The notes under the pieces: generated by a model | What the model was told of the DNA's origin: nothing | Seen by the model: the letters and a program-made list of their open reading frames with translations, nothing else | Database searches by the model: none | Made by a program: the position numbers and the translations under genes | Shown here: positions 34,862 through 43,206 of the stretch, in pieces | Layout: each line of letters begins with the position of its first letter | Position numbering within the stretch: position 1 is the stretch's first letter | NCBI RefSeq assembly: GCF_000718135.1 | Contig: NZ_JOEM01000009.1 | Coordinates: 124,001 to 188,000, forward strand | From: Streptomyces cyaneofuscatus | Lineage (GTDB): Bacteria; Actinomycetota; Actinomycetes; Streptomycetales; Streptomycetaceae | Length of the DNA stretch: 64,000 nt | Direction of reading: 5' to 3'

Positions 34862-36157
34862 ATGGCTGTTCAGACCATCGCAGGTAATGCCACCACCGCC
34901 TCCGTGGACCTCGGTCCCGCCGTGGCGCTTTCCTGCCGCGAGTGCGGCGAGCGTTTCGAGCTCGGCCCCCTTTTCGCCTGTGCGTCCTGTTTCGGACCCC
35001 TGGAAGTCGCGTACGACCTGCCCACCGGCGCCCCCGAGGAACTGCGCAAGCGCATCGAGGCCGGCCCGAACAACATCTGGCGCTACGCCCCGCTGCTGCC
35101 GGTTCCGGCCGATGTCGCGGAGAAGCCCAATATCAACCCCGGTTTCACCAAGCTGGTCAAGGCCGACAACCTCGCCCGTGAGCTGGGCGTCACCGGCGGT
35201 CTGTACGTCAAGGACGACTCCGGCAACCCGACGCACTCCTTCAAGGACCGCGTCGTCGCGATCGCCGTCGAGGCCGCCCGCGCCTTCGGTTTCACCACCC
35301 TCTCCTGCTCCTCCACGGGCAACCTGGCCGGTGCCGTCGGCGCCGCCGCCGCCCGCGCCGGACTGCGCTCGTGCGTCTTCATCCCGCACGACCTGGAGCA
35401 GGGCAAGGTCGTCATGGCCGCGGTGTACGGCGGTGAGCTGGTCGGCATCGAGGGCAACTACGACGACGTCAACCGCTTCTGCTCCGAGCTCATCGGCGAC
35501 CCGCTCGGCGAGGGCTGGGGCTTCGTCAACGTCAACCTGCGCCCGTACTACGGCGAGGGCTCCAAGACCCTGGCGTACGAGATCTGCGAGCAGCTCGGCT
35601 GGCGGCTGCCCGACCAGATCGTCATCCCGATCGCGTCCGGCTCCCAGCTGACGAAGATCGACAAGGGGTTCCAGGAGCTGATCAAGCTCGGCCTGGTCGA
35701 GGACAAGCCGTACAAGATCTTCGGCGCCCAGGCCGAGGGCTGCTCCCCGGTCTCCGCCGCCTTCAAGGCCGGCCACGACGTGGTCCGTCCCCAGAAGCCG
35801 AACACCATCGCCAAGTCCCTGGCCATCGGCAACCCGGCGGACGGCCCGTACGTCCTCGACATCGCCCGCCGCACGGGCGGCGCGGTGGAGGACGTGAACG
35901 ACGAGCAGGTCGTCGACGCGATCAAGCTGCTGGCGCGCACCGAGGGCATCTTCGGCGAGACGGCGGGCGGCGTGACGCTCGGCGTGACGCGGAAGCTGAT
36001 CGAGGCCGGCGTCATCGACCCGGCGCTCACCACCGTCGTCCTGAACACCGGTGACGGGCTCAAGACGCTCGACGCGGTCTCCGCGACCTCGCAGGCGACG
36101 GCGACCATCAAGCCGAGCCTGGACGCGTTCCGCGCCGCGGGCCTCGCCTCCGCCTGA
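34862..36157 (+). CDS. thrC: Threonine synthase
   Basis: 431-aa PLP enzyme converting O-phosphohomoserine to threonine. An N-terminal zinc-ribbon has Cys25, Cys28, Cys40 and Cys43 (CRECGERF, FACASCFG). The cofactor Lys128 is in DSGNPTHSFKDR, and the phosphate loop is SSTGNLAGAVGAAAARAG. Length is normal for the class with the ribbon. It is preceded by a SAM riboswitch, meaning that flux between threonine and methionine is sensed through SAM. It is followed after 53 bp by a MoaD/ThiS-like gene, probably in the same transcript. Confidence 0.94.
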   Translation: MAVQTIAGNATTASVDLGPAVALSCRECGERFELGPLFACASCFGPLEVAYDLPTGAPEELRKRIEAGPNNIWRYAPLLPVPADVAEKPNINPGFTKLVKADNLARELGVTGGLYVKDDSGNPTHSFKDRVVAIAVEAARAFGFTTLSCSSTGNLAGAVGAAAARAGLRSCVFIPHDLEQGKVVMAAVYGGELVGIEGNYDDVNRFCSELIGDPLGEGWGFVNVNLRPYYGEGSKTLAYEICEQLGWRLPDQIVIPIASGSQLTKIDKGFQELIKLGLVEDKPYKIFGAQAEGCSPVSAAFKAGHDVVRPQKPNTIAKSLAIGNPADGPYVLDIARRTGGAVEDVNDEQVVDAIKLLARTEGIFGETAGGVTLGVTRKLIEAGVIDPALTTVVLNTGDGLKTLDAVSATSQATATIKPSLDAFRAAGLASA

Positions 36158-36210
36158 CCACTCCGATCGCCCCGATCGCCCCGACCGCAGAAGCCAGAAA
36201 GGCGTCCGCC

Positions 36211-36489
36211 ATGAGCGTCAAGGTCCGCATCCCCACCATCCTCCGCACGTACACGGGCGGCCAGGCCGAGGTCACGGCGGAGGGCGCGAAGCTCTCCGAG
36301 GTCATCGACTCCCTGGAGAAGGACCACCCGGGCATCGCCGCCCGTGTCCTGGACGACCAGGGCAAGCTGCGCCGCTTCGTCAACGTGTACGTCAACGACG
36401 ACGACGTGCGCTTCGAGGGCGGGCTCGACGCCGCCACGCCCGACGGAGCCGGCATCTCGATCATCCCGGCCGTGGCCGGCGGCTGCTGA
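36211..36489 (+). CDS. CysO/MoaD/ThiS-family sulfur-carrier protein with C-terminal Gly-Gly-Cys
   Basis: 92-aa ubiquitin-fold carrier. VRIPTILRTYTGGQAEVTAEGAKLSEVIDSLEKDHPG and LRRFVNVYVNDDDVRFEGGLDAATPDGAGISIIPAVAGG align closely with mycobacterial CysO as I remember it. Unlike a standard carrier, which ends in Gly-Gly, one extra Cys follows (AVAGGC stop). A JAMM protease such as Mec would be needed to expose Gly-Gly. Its place behind thrC links it to sulfur amino-acid synthesis. SD AGAAAGG precedes the ATG. Confidence 0.88.
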   Translation: MSVKVRIPTILRTYTGGQAEVTAEGAKLSEVIDSLEKDHPGIAARVLDDQGKLRRFVNVYVNDDDVRFEGGLDAATPDGAGISIIPAVAGGC

Positions 36490-36537
36490 TCCGACGGCCC
36501 CCGGCTGAACCGCCGACCGCCCTCAGCTGAACAACAG

Positions 36538-36571
36538 TTGCCCCCTCCGCCACACAGAGCGGAGGGGGCAA
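36538..36571 (+). terminator. Hairpin terminator after thrC operon
   Basis: TTGCCCCCTCCGC (36538-36550) and GCGGAGGGGGCAA (36559-36571) form a perfect 13-bp stem with loop CACACAGA, followed by ATTCT. Confidence 0.85.
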
Positions 36572-36788
36572 TTCTGCATGGTTGAGCACGGTAGAGTTGG
36601 GGAAGCCCCCTTCGCTGCGTGTGCCGCCCGCATATGAGAATGCGCCCGGCCCCGATAAGAAGCAGCCAAAGTACGTGAACCCCTTGAGGCATAAGTGGCC
36701 TTTGCCTGGCCCGACTTGCCCGTAAATTTCAGCAATCCCGCATATTCGGGCGTTCGCCTGTGCCCAGAATTCTCGTCCGATTGACCTG

Positions 36789-36816
36789 TTGCAGAGGGCA
36801 GTTGGGCGGATACATT
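36789..36816 (+). promoter_or_regulatory. Candidate promoter and long leader of the cold-shock gene
   Basis: TTGCAG, 16-nt spacer, TACATT give a vegetative-type -35/-10 and a leader of about 105-110 nt before the csp ATG, the length typical of cold-shock mRNAs. The rest of 36572-36930 is relatively AT-rich with several short dyads; no further gene is seen there. Confidence 0.5.
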
Positions 36817-36930
36817 CGGCCGCGGTCGACGCGCTGCGGCGCCGCGCACCCTCTCCTGTCGGAGGGTGAGTTCCGACCCGGGGCCGCGAAGTGCGGTCCC
36901 GTGCAAGGGCCAGTTATAGGGGAGTTAGGC

Positions 36931-37137
36931 ATGGCTCAGGGCACCGTCAAGTGGTTCAACGCGGAGAAGGGGTACGGCTTCATCGCGGTCGACGGTGGTG
37001 CGGATGTTTTCGTCCACTACAGCGCGATCCAGATGGACGGGTACCGCACCCTCGAAGAGGGTCAGCGAGTTGAATTCGAGATCTCGCAGGGCCAGAAGGG
37101 GCCCCAGGCCGACATGGTCAAGCTCGCCGTCGGCTGA
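36931..37137 (+). CDS. Cold-shock (CspA-family) protein
   Basis: 68-aa single-domain OB-fold protein. RNP1 (KGYGFIAV) and RNP2 (DVFVHYSAI) RNA-binding motifs are intact after the standard start [17 protein letters not shown]. It binds single-stranded RNA and acts as an RNA chaperone. A strong SD (AGGGGAG) and a long leader precede the ATG. The immediate neighbour of groEL2, as SCO4295 is of SCO4296 in my recollection. Confidence 0.95.
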   Translation: MAQGTVKWFNAEKGYGFIAVDGGADVFVHYSAIQMDGYRTLEEGQRVEFEISQGQKGPQADMVKLAVG

Positions 37138-37171
37138 GCTCGGCGCGGCCGTCCGGCATCACCACTACTCA

Positions 37172-37223
37172 CGCACGCAGGGCCCGACCCCGGAGTGATC
37201 CAGGGGATCGGGCCCTTCGTGCG
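37172..37223 (+). terminator. Hairpin terminator after the cold-shock gene
   Basis: CGCACG pairs with CGTGCG and GGGCCCGA with TCGGGCCC, plus CCCC with GGGG inside, giving a long interrupted stem 35 bp after the stop codon. Confidence 0.75.
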
Positions 37224-37251
37224 CGCCGGACCGTACGGCGGGCCCCGGCTC

Positions 37252-37322
37252 GAGTCACGGCGGGCCCTGGCCCGAGTCATGGAGCGCCCCGGCGCGAGTC
37301 GTGGCGGACCTTGGCCTGAGTC
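37252..37322. repeat. 22-bp-period imperfect tandem repeat upstream of groEL2
   Basis: GAGTC recurs at exactly 37252, 37274, 37296 and 37318. Each unit resembles GAGTCRYGGMGBRCCYYGGCCY, so 3.2 copies lead straight into the first CIRCE arm at 37324. The period of two helical turns would put any bound protein on one face of the DNA. Confidence 0.65.
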
Positions 37323-37323
37323 G

Positions 37324-37350
37324 CTTGCACTCTCGGGGGTCGAGTGCTAA
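37324..37350. promoter_or_regulatory. CIRCE operator 1 (HrcA)
   Basis: CTTGCACTC, 9-nt spacer, GAGTGCTAA. The right arm is the perfect consensus; the left arm matches TTAGCACTC at 7 of 9 positions. Confidence 0.85.
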
Positions 37351-37359
37351 TCATTGGCG

Positions 37360-37386
37360 TTAGCACTCTCCAGGTGAGAGTGACAG
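37360..37386. promoter_or_regulatory. CIRCE operator 2 (HrcA)
   Basis: TTAGCACTC (perfect), 9-nt spacer, GAGTGACAG (6 of 9). It starts 9 bp after operator 1, so the four arms are evenly spaced and the two perfect inner arms could also pair with each other. HrcA repression relieved by heat shock is the known role of CIRCE. Confidence 0.85.
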
Positions 37387-37407
37387 AAACTTGGACCGGG
37401 CCGGTGA

Positions 37408-39135
<1,728 letters not shown>

Positions 39136-39185
39136 TCGGGTCCTTCCGACCGGTCGAAGCTCCACGCACGTCTCGCAGGACGTCC

Positions 39186-39227
39186 CACAGGGGCGGCATC
39201 TCCTTCACGGGAGGTGCCGCCCCTGTG
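39186..39227 (+). terminator. Hairpin terminator after groEL2
   Basis: CACAGGGGCGGCA pairs with TGCCGCCCCTGTG and CTCC with GGAG inside, about 50 bp after the stop. Confidence 0.85.
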
Positions 39228-39300
39228 GCGTGTCCGGGGGGTGCTGGGACACTGCGGGAGCGGTCGGTGTGTCTCTTACGGGTACGGGGACGGGGCGGGC

Positions 39301-39822
39301 ATGAGCGTGAGTGCTGCGGGGAGAAGGGGCGGAGGACGGCTCAAGGGGACCTCGCTCGTGGTGGGTGGGGCCGTGCTGTTCGCGGCGGGGCTGTTCATCG
39401 TGGCGACCGGAACGGGCCTCTCCGGCCTCCTCGGCATGCGGGTGGAGACATTCGGCCGGATCGACTGCCAGGACACGCGTACGGAGAAGGGGCAGACGGT
39501 CTGGCACTGCTTCGGCGAGACCCCCGCGCAGCAGCGCGCCAACGAGGCGGAGCGCAAGCGGGTCGCCGATGGGGCTCTGCGCGTCCATGTGGACGGCATG
39601 CCGGAGCCGGCCCGGATCGGACGCACCCGGATCCTCTTCGCGGACCACGACGGCAGGAACGACCCCGGACCGGTCACCGCGACGCAGGTGACCGAACGCG
39701 GACGGTGGTTCGCCCACTCGTCGACGGTCGTCGGCTACGGCATGATCCCGCTGCTGCTGGGCGCCGGAACGGCGGCCTGGGGCGGCTACCGGATGCGCGA
39801 AGCGGGGCGACGGAGCCGCTGA
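39301..39822 (+). CDS. Two-TM conserved membrane protein (DUF3592-like)
   Basis: 173-aa protein. TM1 is LVVGGAVLFAAGLFIVATGTGLSGLLG, and TM2 near the end is VVGYGMIPLLLGAGTAAWGGY. Between them lies an extracytoplasmic segment with two Cys (RIDCQDTRTEKGQTVWHCFGE) that may form a disulfide. The layout resembles small DUF3592-like Streptomyces proteins; no enzymatic motif is seen. ATG 39301 follows GGGGCGGGC. Monocistronic between groEL2 and the lasso cluster. Confidence 0.7.
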   Translation: MSVSAAGRRGGGRLKGTSLVVGGAVLFAAGLFIVATGTGLSGLLGMRVETFGRIDCQDTRTEKGQTVWHCFGETPAQQRANEAERKRVADGALRVHVDGMPEPARIGRTRILFADHDGRNDPGPVTATQVTERGRWFAHSSTVVGYGMIPLLLGAGTAAWGGYRMREAGRRSR

Positions 39823-39857
39823 GGGGCGCCGAGGGGCGCCGAGGGGCGCCGAGGGGC
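39821..39857. repeat. Short tandem repeat GAGGGGCGCC
   Basis: Three perfect 10-bp copies and a partial fourth begin at the last base pairs of the preceding gene. Simple slippage repeat. Confidence 0.7.
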
Positions 39858-40296
39858 CGCTGATCGGCGCCGAGAGGCCCTGATGGACCCGAACGAGCGG
39901 TCGGGCATGGCCGAATGGCTACTTGCCGTGTCCGAGCCGGTACGGCAACACGTGTTCGACCGGTTTCGGTGATGTCGGTGGCGCGCCGGTCGCCGGTGGG
40001 GTAGCGCCGCCGTGGGTGCTGCCGGAGGCCGCGCACCGCTGGTTCGCCCCTCGCGCCGCGCGCGGTTCGATCTCTTGGCAGCTCACCGCCCGGGCCGGTC
40101 GCCGCGTACAGCCATTGGTCCAGTCCACTGCTCCTGTGTGCCGCATCGGTGTGCGACTGCACATGCCGACCGGTCGGTGCCCTGTGGTACGGCCGAGGGC
40201 TGCGGCGCCCGCCTTCTTCGCTTGCGCTATCCGGCCAACTTCACCCGGTGGCCCGGAATCACGCGTACCGGCCCGGCGGCGGGACATGATGGCCCT

Positions 40297-40317
40297 GGTG
40301 TTCACCTGGTGAACACC
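40297..40317. promoter_or_regulatory. Perfect 21-bp palindrome upstream of the lasso cluster
   Basis: Arms GGTGTTCACC and GGTGAACACC flank a central T. It ends 75 bp before the precursor ATG. A second dyad ATAACT-CC-AGTTAT follows at 40328-40341. It is probably an operator for an unlinked regulator, since no regulator gene is in the cluster. The remainder of 39858-40392 shows no convincing gene; open frames on both strands lack conserved motifs. Confidence 0.65.
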
Positions 40318-40392
40318 TGTCGCATGAATAACTCCAGTTATGCGGACGTCAGTTGGGCATAACGGTCGTCAACCGCACAGAAGGAAGGTGTC

Positions 40393-40515
40393 ATGAAGCA
40401 GCAGAAGAAGGCTTACGTGAAGCCGTCGCTGTTCAAGCAGGGCGACTTTTCGAAGAAGACCGCCGGTTACTTCTACGGCTCGTACAAGGAGTACTGGGTC
40501 CGGCGCATCATCTGA
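40393..40515 (+). CDS. Lasso peptide precursor
   Basis: 40-aa precursor. The 24-residue leader contains the YxxPxLxxxGxF recognition motif (YVKPSLFKQGDF) and the penultimate Thr (KKTA) that marks lasso leaders. The predicted core is GYFYGSYKEYWVRRII: Gly1 amine would be joined to the Glu9 side chain, giving a 9-residue ring with tail YWVRRII threaded through it. From memory it differs from SRO15-2005 of S. roseosporus (GYFVGSYKEYWSRRII) at positions 4 and 12. SD GAAGGAAGG precedes the ATG. It is followed directly by cyclase, leader-binding, peptidase and exporter genes. Confidence 0.93.
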   Translation: MKQQKKAYVKPSLFKQGDFSKKTAGYFYGSYKEYWVRRII

Positions 40516-40565
40516 TCCGCCGACCGGCTCCCTGTGCACGGTGTGAGAACTTCCGAAAGGTGAAG

Positions 40566-42491
40566 ATGCCCGGCCTGCTGCGTGACTACTTCGTCGTCCT
40601 GCCGGACAGCGTGGCGGGCCACGCGGTGGCCGGGCAGCTTCCCGTACCGGACACCACCCGGAGCGCAGGAGGGGCGGGCGGCACCGTCACCGTCGCCCAC
40701 CCCTCCGGCCGCCCCTGGGTCGTCGCCCGCCCCCTGGTCCGCAAGGTCAGCCACCTCCGCCGGGGCGACGACGCCCTCGTGCTCATCGGCCCCGACCGCG
40801 TCCCCGAGGCCGTGCTCGCCGGCCTTCTGGAGGGCGCCCGCGACCGGGCCGGGCTGGAACGGCGCCTCGCCCGGCTCCCCGGCCTCCACCACGTCATCGC
40901 GCACCTCTCCGGCGAGACCTGGATCCGGGGCACCGCCTCCGGCCTGCGCCGGATCTACCACGTCCGGCACGCCGAGGCCGGAAGCATCGCCTCCGACCGC
41001 CCGGCCGTCCTCGCGCACCTGACCGGCGCACCCCTGGACGACGGCGCGCTCGCCCTGCGCATGCTCGACTTCCTGCCGCACCCCCTGAGCCGGCGCGTCC
41101 TGTGGCGGGGCGTGCACGAGACCGGGGCCGGGTACGGACTGGCCCTGCCCGTCGCAGCACCGGGCACGGCCGCTGCCCCCGGCCCTCGCGAGTACCGCTG
41201 GTGGGAGCCCCCGCCGCCGGAACTCTCCCTGACGGAGGGCGCCCGAAGACTCGGGGACGCCGTCGCCGCCTCCGTACGAGCGCATATCGGCGGCCTGGAC
41301 CGGATCAGCTGCGAGCTCTCCGGCGGCCTGGACTCCACCACCCTCACCTTCGCCGCCCGCGCGACCGCCCCGGCGGAGCTGTCGCTGCTCACCGTGGCGG
41401 CCCGGGACCGCTACAGCGAGGACGAGACGTGGGCGCGGCGGGCGGTGGAGGCAGCACAGGGCGGGCAGACGGACACCCCCGCCTTGGCCCACCACATCAT
41501 CCCCGCCGACCAAGCCCCGTACTTCTACGCGGACTTGACGGCAACCGCCGCCGAGCTCAACGACGAACCGCTCCCCGTGGCCCCCGGCCGGGCCCGCGCG
41601 CACCTGCTCCTCAGCCGCGCCCACGCCACCGGCTCCCGCTACCACCTCACCGGCTACGGCGGCGACGAACTCTTCCTCGGCCTGCCCCACGCCTACCAGG
41701 ACCTCTTCCACGGCAACCCGCTCACCGCCTGGAACCACCTCAGCGGCCTGCGCCACCAGCTCGGCTGGCCGCTGCTCCCCACCTTGAAGGCCTTGCTGAA
41801 CCGCTCCACGTTCCCCCACTGGCTCGCGGGCGCGGTCACCACCGAACCCCAGCCGGTCACCCGCACCCCGCTCCTCTCCTGGGGCGTGCGCCAGTCCTTG
41901 CGCCCGTGGTTCACGGACCACGCGAACGCCCTGATCACCGAGGAGTTCCGGGCGGCCGCCGCCGGGCAGGCCGAGCCGGTCGACCGGTGGCGGGGGCGGC
42001 ATGTGGACATCGACGCGGTACGGATGGGGGCGCGGCACTTCCAGGCGATGGAGGACATCGGCATGACGATCGGGCTGCCGGTCGCCGCGCCCTTCTACGA
42101 CGACCGGGTCCTGGAGGCGACCCTCGCCGTACGCCTGGAGGAGCGCATCAGCCCCTGGCGCTACAAGCCGCTGCTCGTCGAGGCGATGCGCGGGGTGGTG
42201 CCGGATGCGCTGCTGGCCCGTACGACGAAGGACCACATGTCCTCCGACGAACACCAGGGCCTCCGCGAACACGCGCCGGACCTGGCCGACTTGTGGACGG
42301 GCTCGCGCCTGGCCGAACACGGCCTGGTGGACGCCCGCAACCTGCTCCGACTGGCTGCCGAACCCTTCTCGCCGGTCCTGGTCGAGCACTCCATCAGCTC
42401 CACGGTGGCCGGGGAGACCTGGCTGCGCACGGCCGAGAACGCCTGGCCCACACCCGATCGGACCCCCACGACCAGCGAGGCATCGCGATGA
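40566..42491 (+). CDS. Lasso cyclase (asparagine-synthetase-like, C protein)
   Basis: 641-aa ATP-dependent macrolactam synthetase. The N-terminal part corresponds to a degenerate glutaminase-like domain without catalytic Cys (starts MPGLLRDYFVVLPDS). The synthetase domain has the PPi loop Ser252-Thr258 (CELSGGLDSTTLTFA) and the later YGGDELFLGLPHAYQDLF. It adenylates Glu9 of the core and closes the ring with Gly1 while the tail is held inside. SD GAAAGG is 4 bases before ATG 40566. Its stop overlaps the next start (ATGA). Confidence 0.93.
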   Translation: MPGLLRDYFVVLPDSVAGHAVAGQLPVPDTTRSAGGAGGTVTVAHPSGRPWVVARPLVRKVSHLRRGDDALVLIGPDRVPEAVLAGLLEGARDRAGLERRLARLPGLHHVIAHLSGETWIRGTASGLRRIYHVRHAEAGSIASDRPAVLAHLTGAPLDDGALALRMLDFLPHPLSRRVLWRGVHETGAGYGLALPVAAPGTAAAPGPREYRWWEPPPPELSLTEGARRLGDAVAASVRAHIGGLDRISCELSGGLDSTTLTFAARATAPAELSLLTVAARDRYSEDETWARRAVEAAQGGQTDTPALAHHIIPADQAPYFYADLTATAAELNDEPLPVAPGRARAHLLLSRAHATGSRYHLTGYGGDELFLGLPHAYQDLFHGNPLTAWNHLSGLRHQLGWPLLPTLKALLNRSTFPHWLAGAVTTEPQPVTRTPLLSWGVRQSLRPWFTDHANALITEEFRAAAAGQAEPVDRWRGRHVDIDAVRMGARHFQAMEDIGMTIGLPVAAPFYDDRVLEATLAVRLEERISPWRYKPLLVEAMRGVVPDALLARTTKDHMSSDEHQGLREHAPDLADLWTGSRLAEHGLVDARNLLRLAAEPFSPVLVEHSISSTVAGETWLRTAENAWPTPDRTPTTSEASR

Positions 42492-42739
42492 AGCTCAGAA
42501 AAGGCATAGCCGTCACGACGACCGAGTACGGAGGCGTGCTGCTCGACGAAAAGGACGGTAGCTACTGGCAGTTGAACGACACGAGCATCATCGTCGTGGA
42601 GACGCTGGCCGCCGGGCAGGTCCCCGAGGCGGCCGTCGAACGCATCGTCGCCGAGTTCGACGTCGAGCGCGCGGAGGCGGAGTCGGACGTCGCCCAGCTG
42701 ACCCGTCAGCTCGTCGAGGCGAAGATCCTGCGCCCATGA
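42488..42739 (+). CDS. Lasso RRE protein (PqqD-like, B1)
   Basis: 83-aa PqqD-fold protein that binds the precursor leader and delivers it to the peptidase. MKLRKGIAVTTTEYGGVLLDEKDGSYWQLNDTSIIVVETLAAGQVPEAAVERIVAEFDVERAEAESDVAQLTRQLVEAKI is the complete fold (three-strand wing and three helices). The start overlaps the cyclase stop and its own stop overlaps the next start, both ATGA, so the proteins are made in matched amounts. Confidence 0.93.
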   Translation: MKLRKGIAVTTTEYGGVLLDEKDGSYWQLNDTSIIVVETLAAGQVPEAAVERIVAEFDVERAEAESDVAQLTRQLVEAKILRP

Positions 42740-43206
42740 CCACCGAGATGACGATGCCGCGGCGGGGAGCCGGGCCGGGAGGCGTACGGCTGCGCGCCGC
42801 GATCGCCGCCGCGTTCGTCCTGGCCCGCTTCAAACCGGGCCGCCTGCGCCGGGTGCTGACCCGCTGCGCCAAGGGCGCGCGCCCGGCGACGTACGAGGAG
42901 ACGCTGGAGGCGTACGAGGCGGTCACCGCCACCAGCCGCCGCTGCGCGGGCCGTTACGGCTGCCTGCCCCGTTCGGTGGCCATCGCGCTGGTGTGCCGGA
43001 TGTCGGGTAGCTGGCCGGACTGGTGCGCGGGGGTCCGGACGGCACCGCCGTTCTCGCCGCATGCTTGGGTGGAGGCGGAGGGCCGCACGGTCGGCGAGCA
43101 GGCGGCGTCGGCCGATCTGCGTCCTTTGATGGTGGTGACGGTACGCGAGGGGGTTCCGGGTGAGCGCGGTGGCGGGAACGACGACGGGGGCGGACAGGCG
43201 CCCTGA
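42736..43206 (+). CDS. Lasso leader peptidase (transglutaminase-like, B2)
   Basis: 156-aa cysteine peptidase that removes the leader. Cys76 is in RYGCLPRSVAIAL and His109 in FSPHAWVEAEG, the catalytic pair of McjB-type enzymes; the third acidic residue is probably in the ADLRPL strand. The C-terminus is a Gly/Asp-rich tail that overlaps the ABC exporter start by about 47 bp. ATG 42736 overlaps the RRE gene stop. Confidence 0.92.
   Translation: MTTEMTMPRRGAGPGGVRLRAAIAAAFVLARFKPGRLRRVLTRCAKGARPATYEETLEAYEAVTATSRRCAGRYGCLPRSVAIALVCRMSGSWPDWCAGVRTAPPFSPHAWVEAEGRTVGEQAASADLRPLMVVTVREGVPGERGGGNDDGGGQAP

Noticed and set aside
37252..37386. Evenly spaced repeats that could suggest a CRISPR array
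   Set aside because: Period of 22 bp is too short, the units are degenerate, and no cas genes exist; better explained by promoter repeats and CIRCE operators.
39923..40312. Overlapping ~129-codon frames on both strands upstream of the lasso precursor
   Set aside because: No SD, no recognisable motif, and the right end runs into the palindromic control region.
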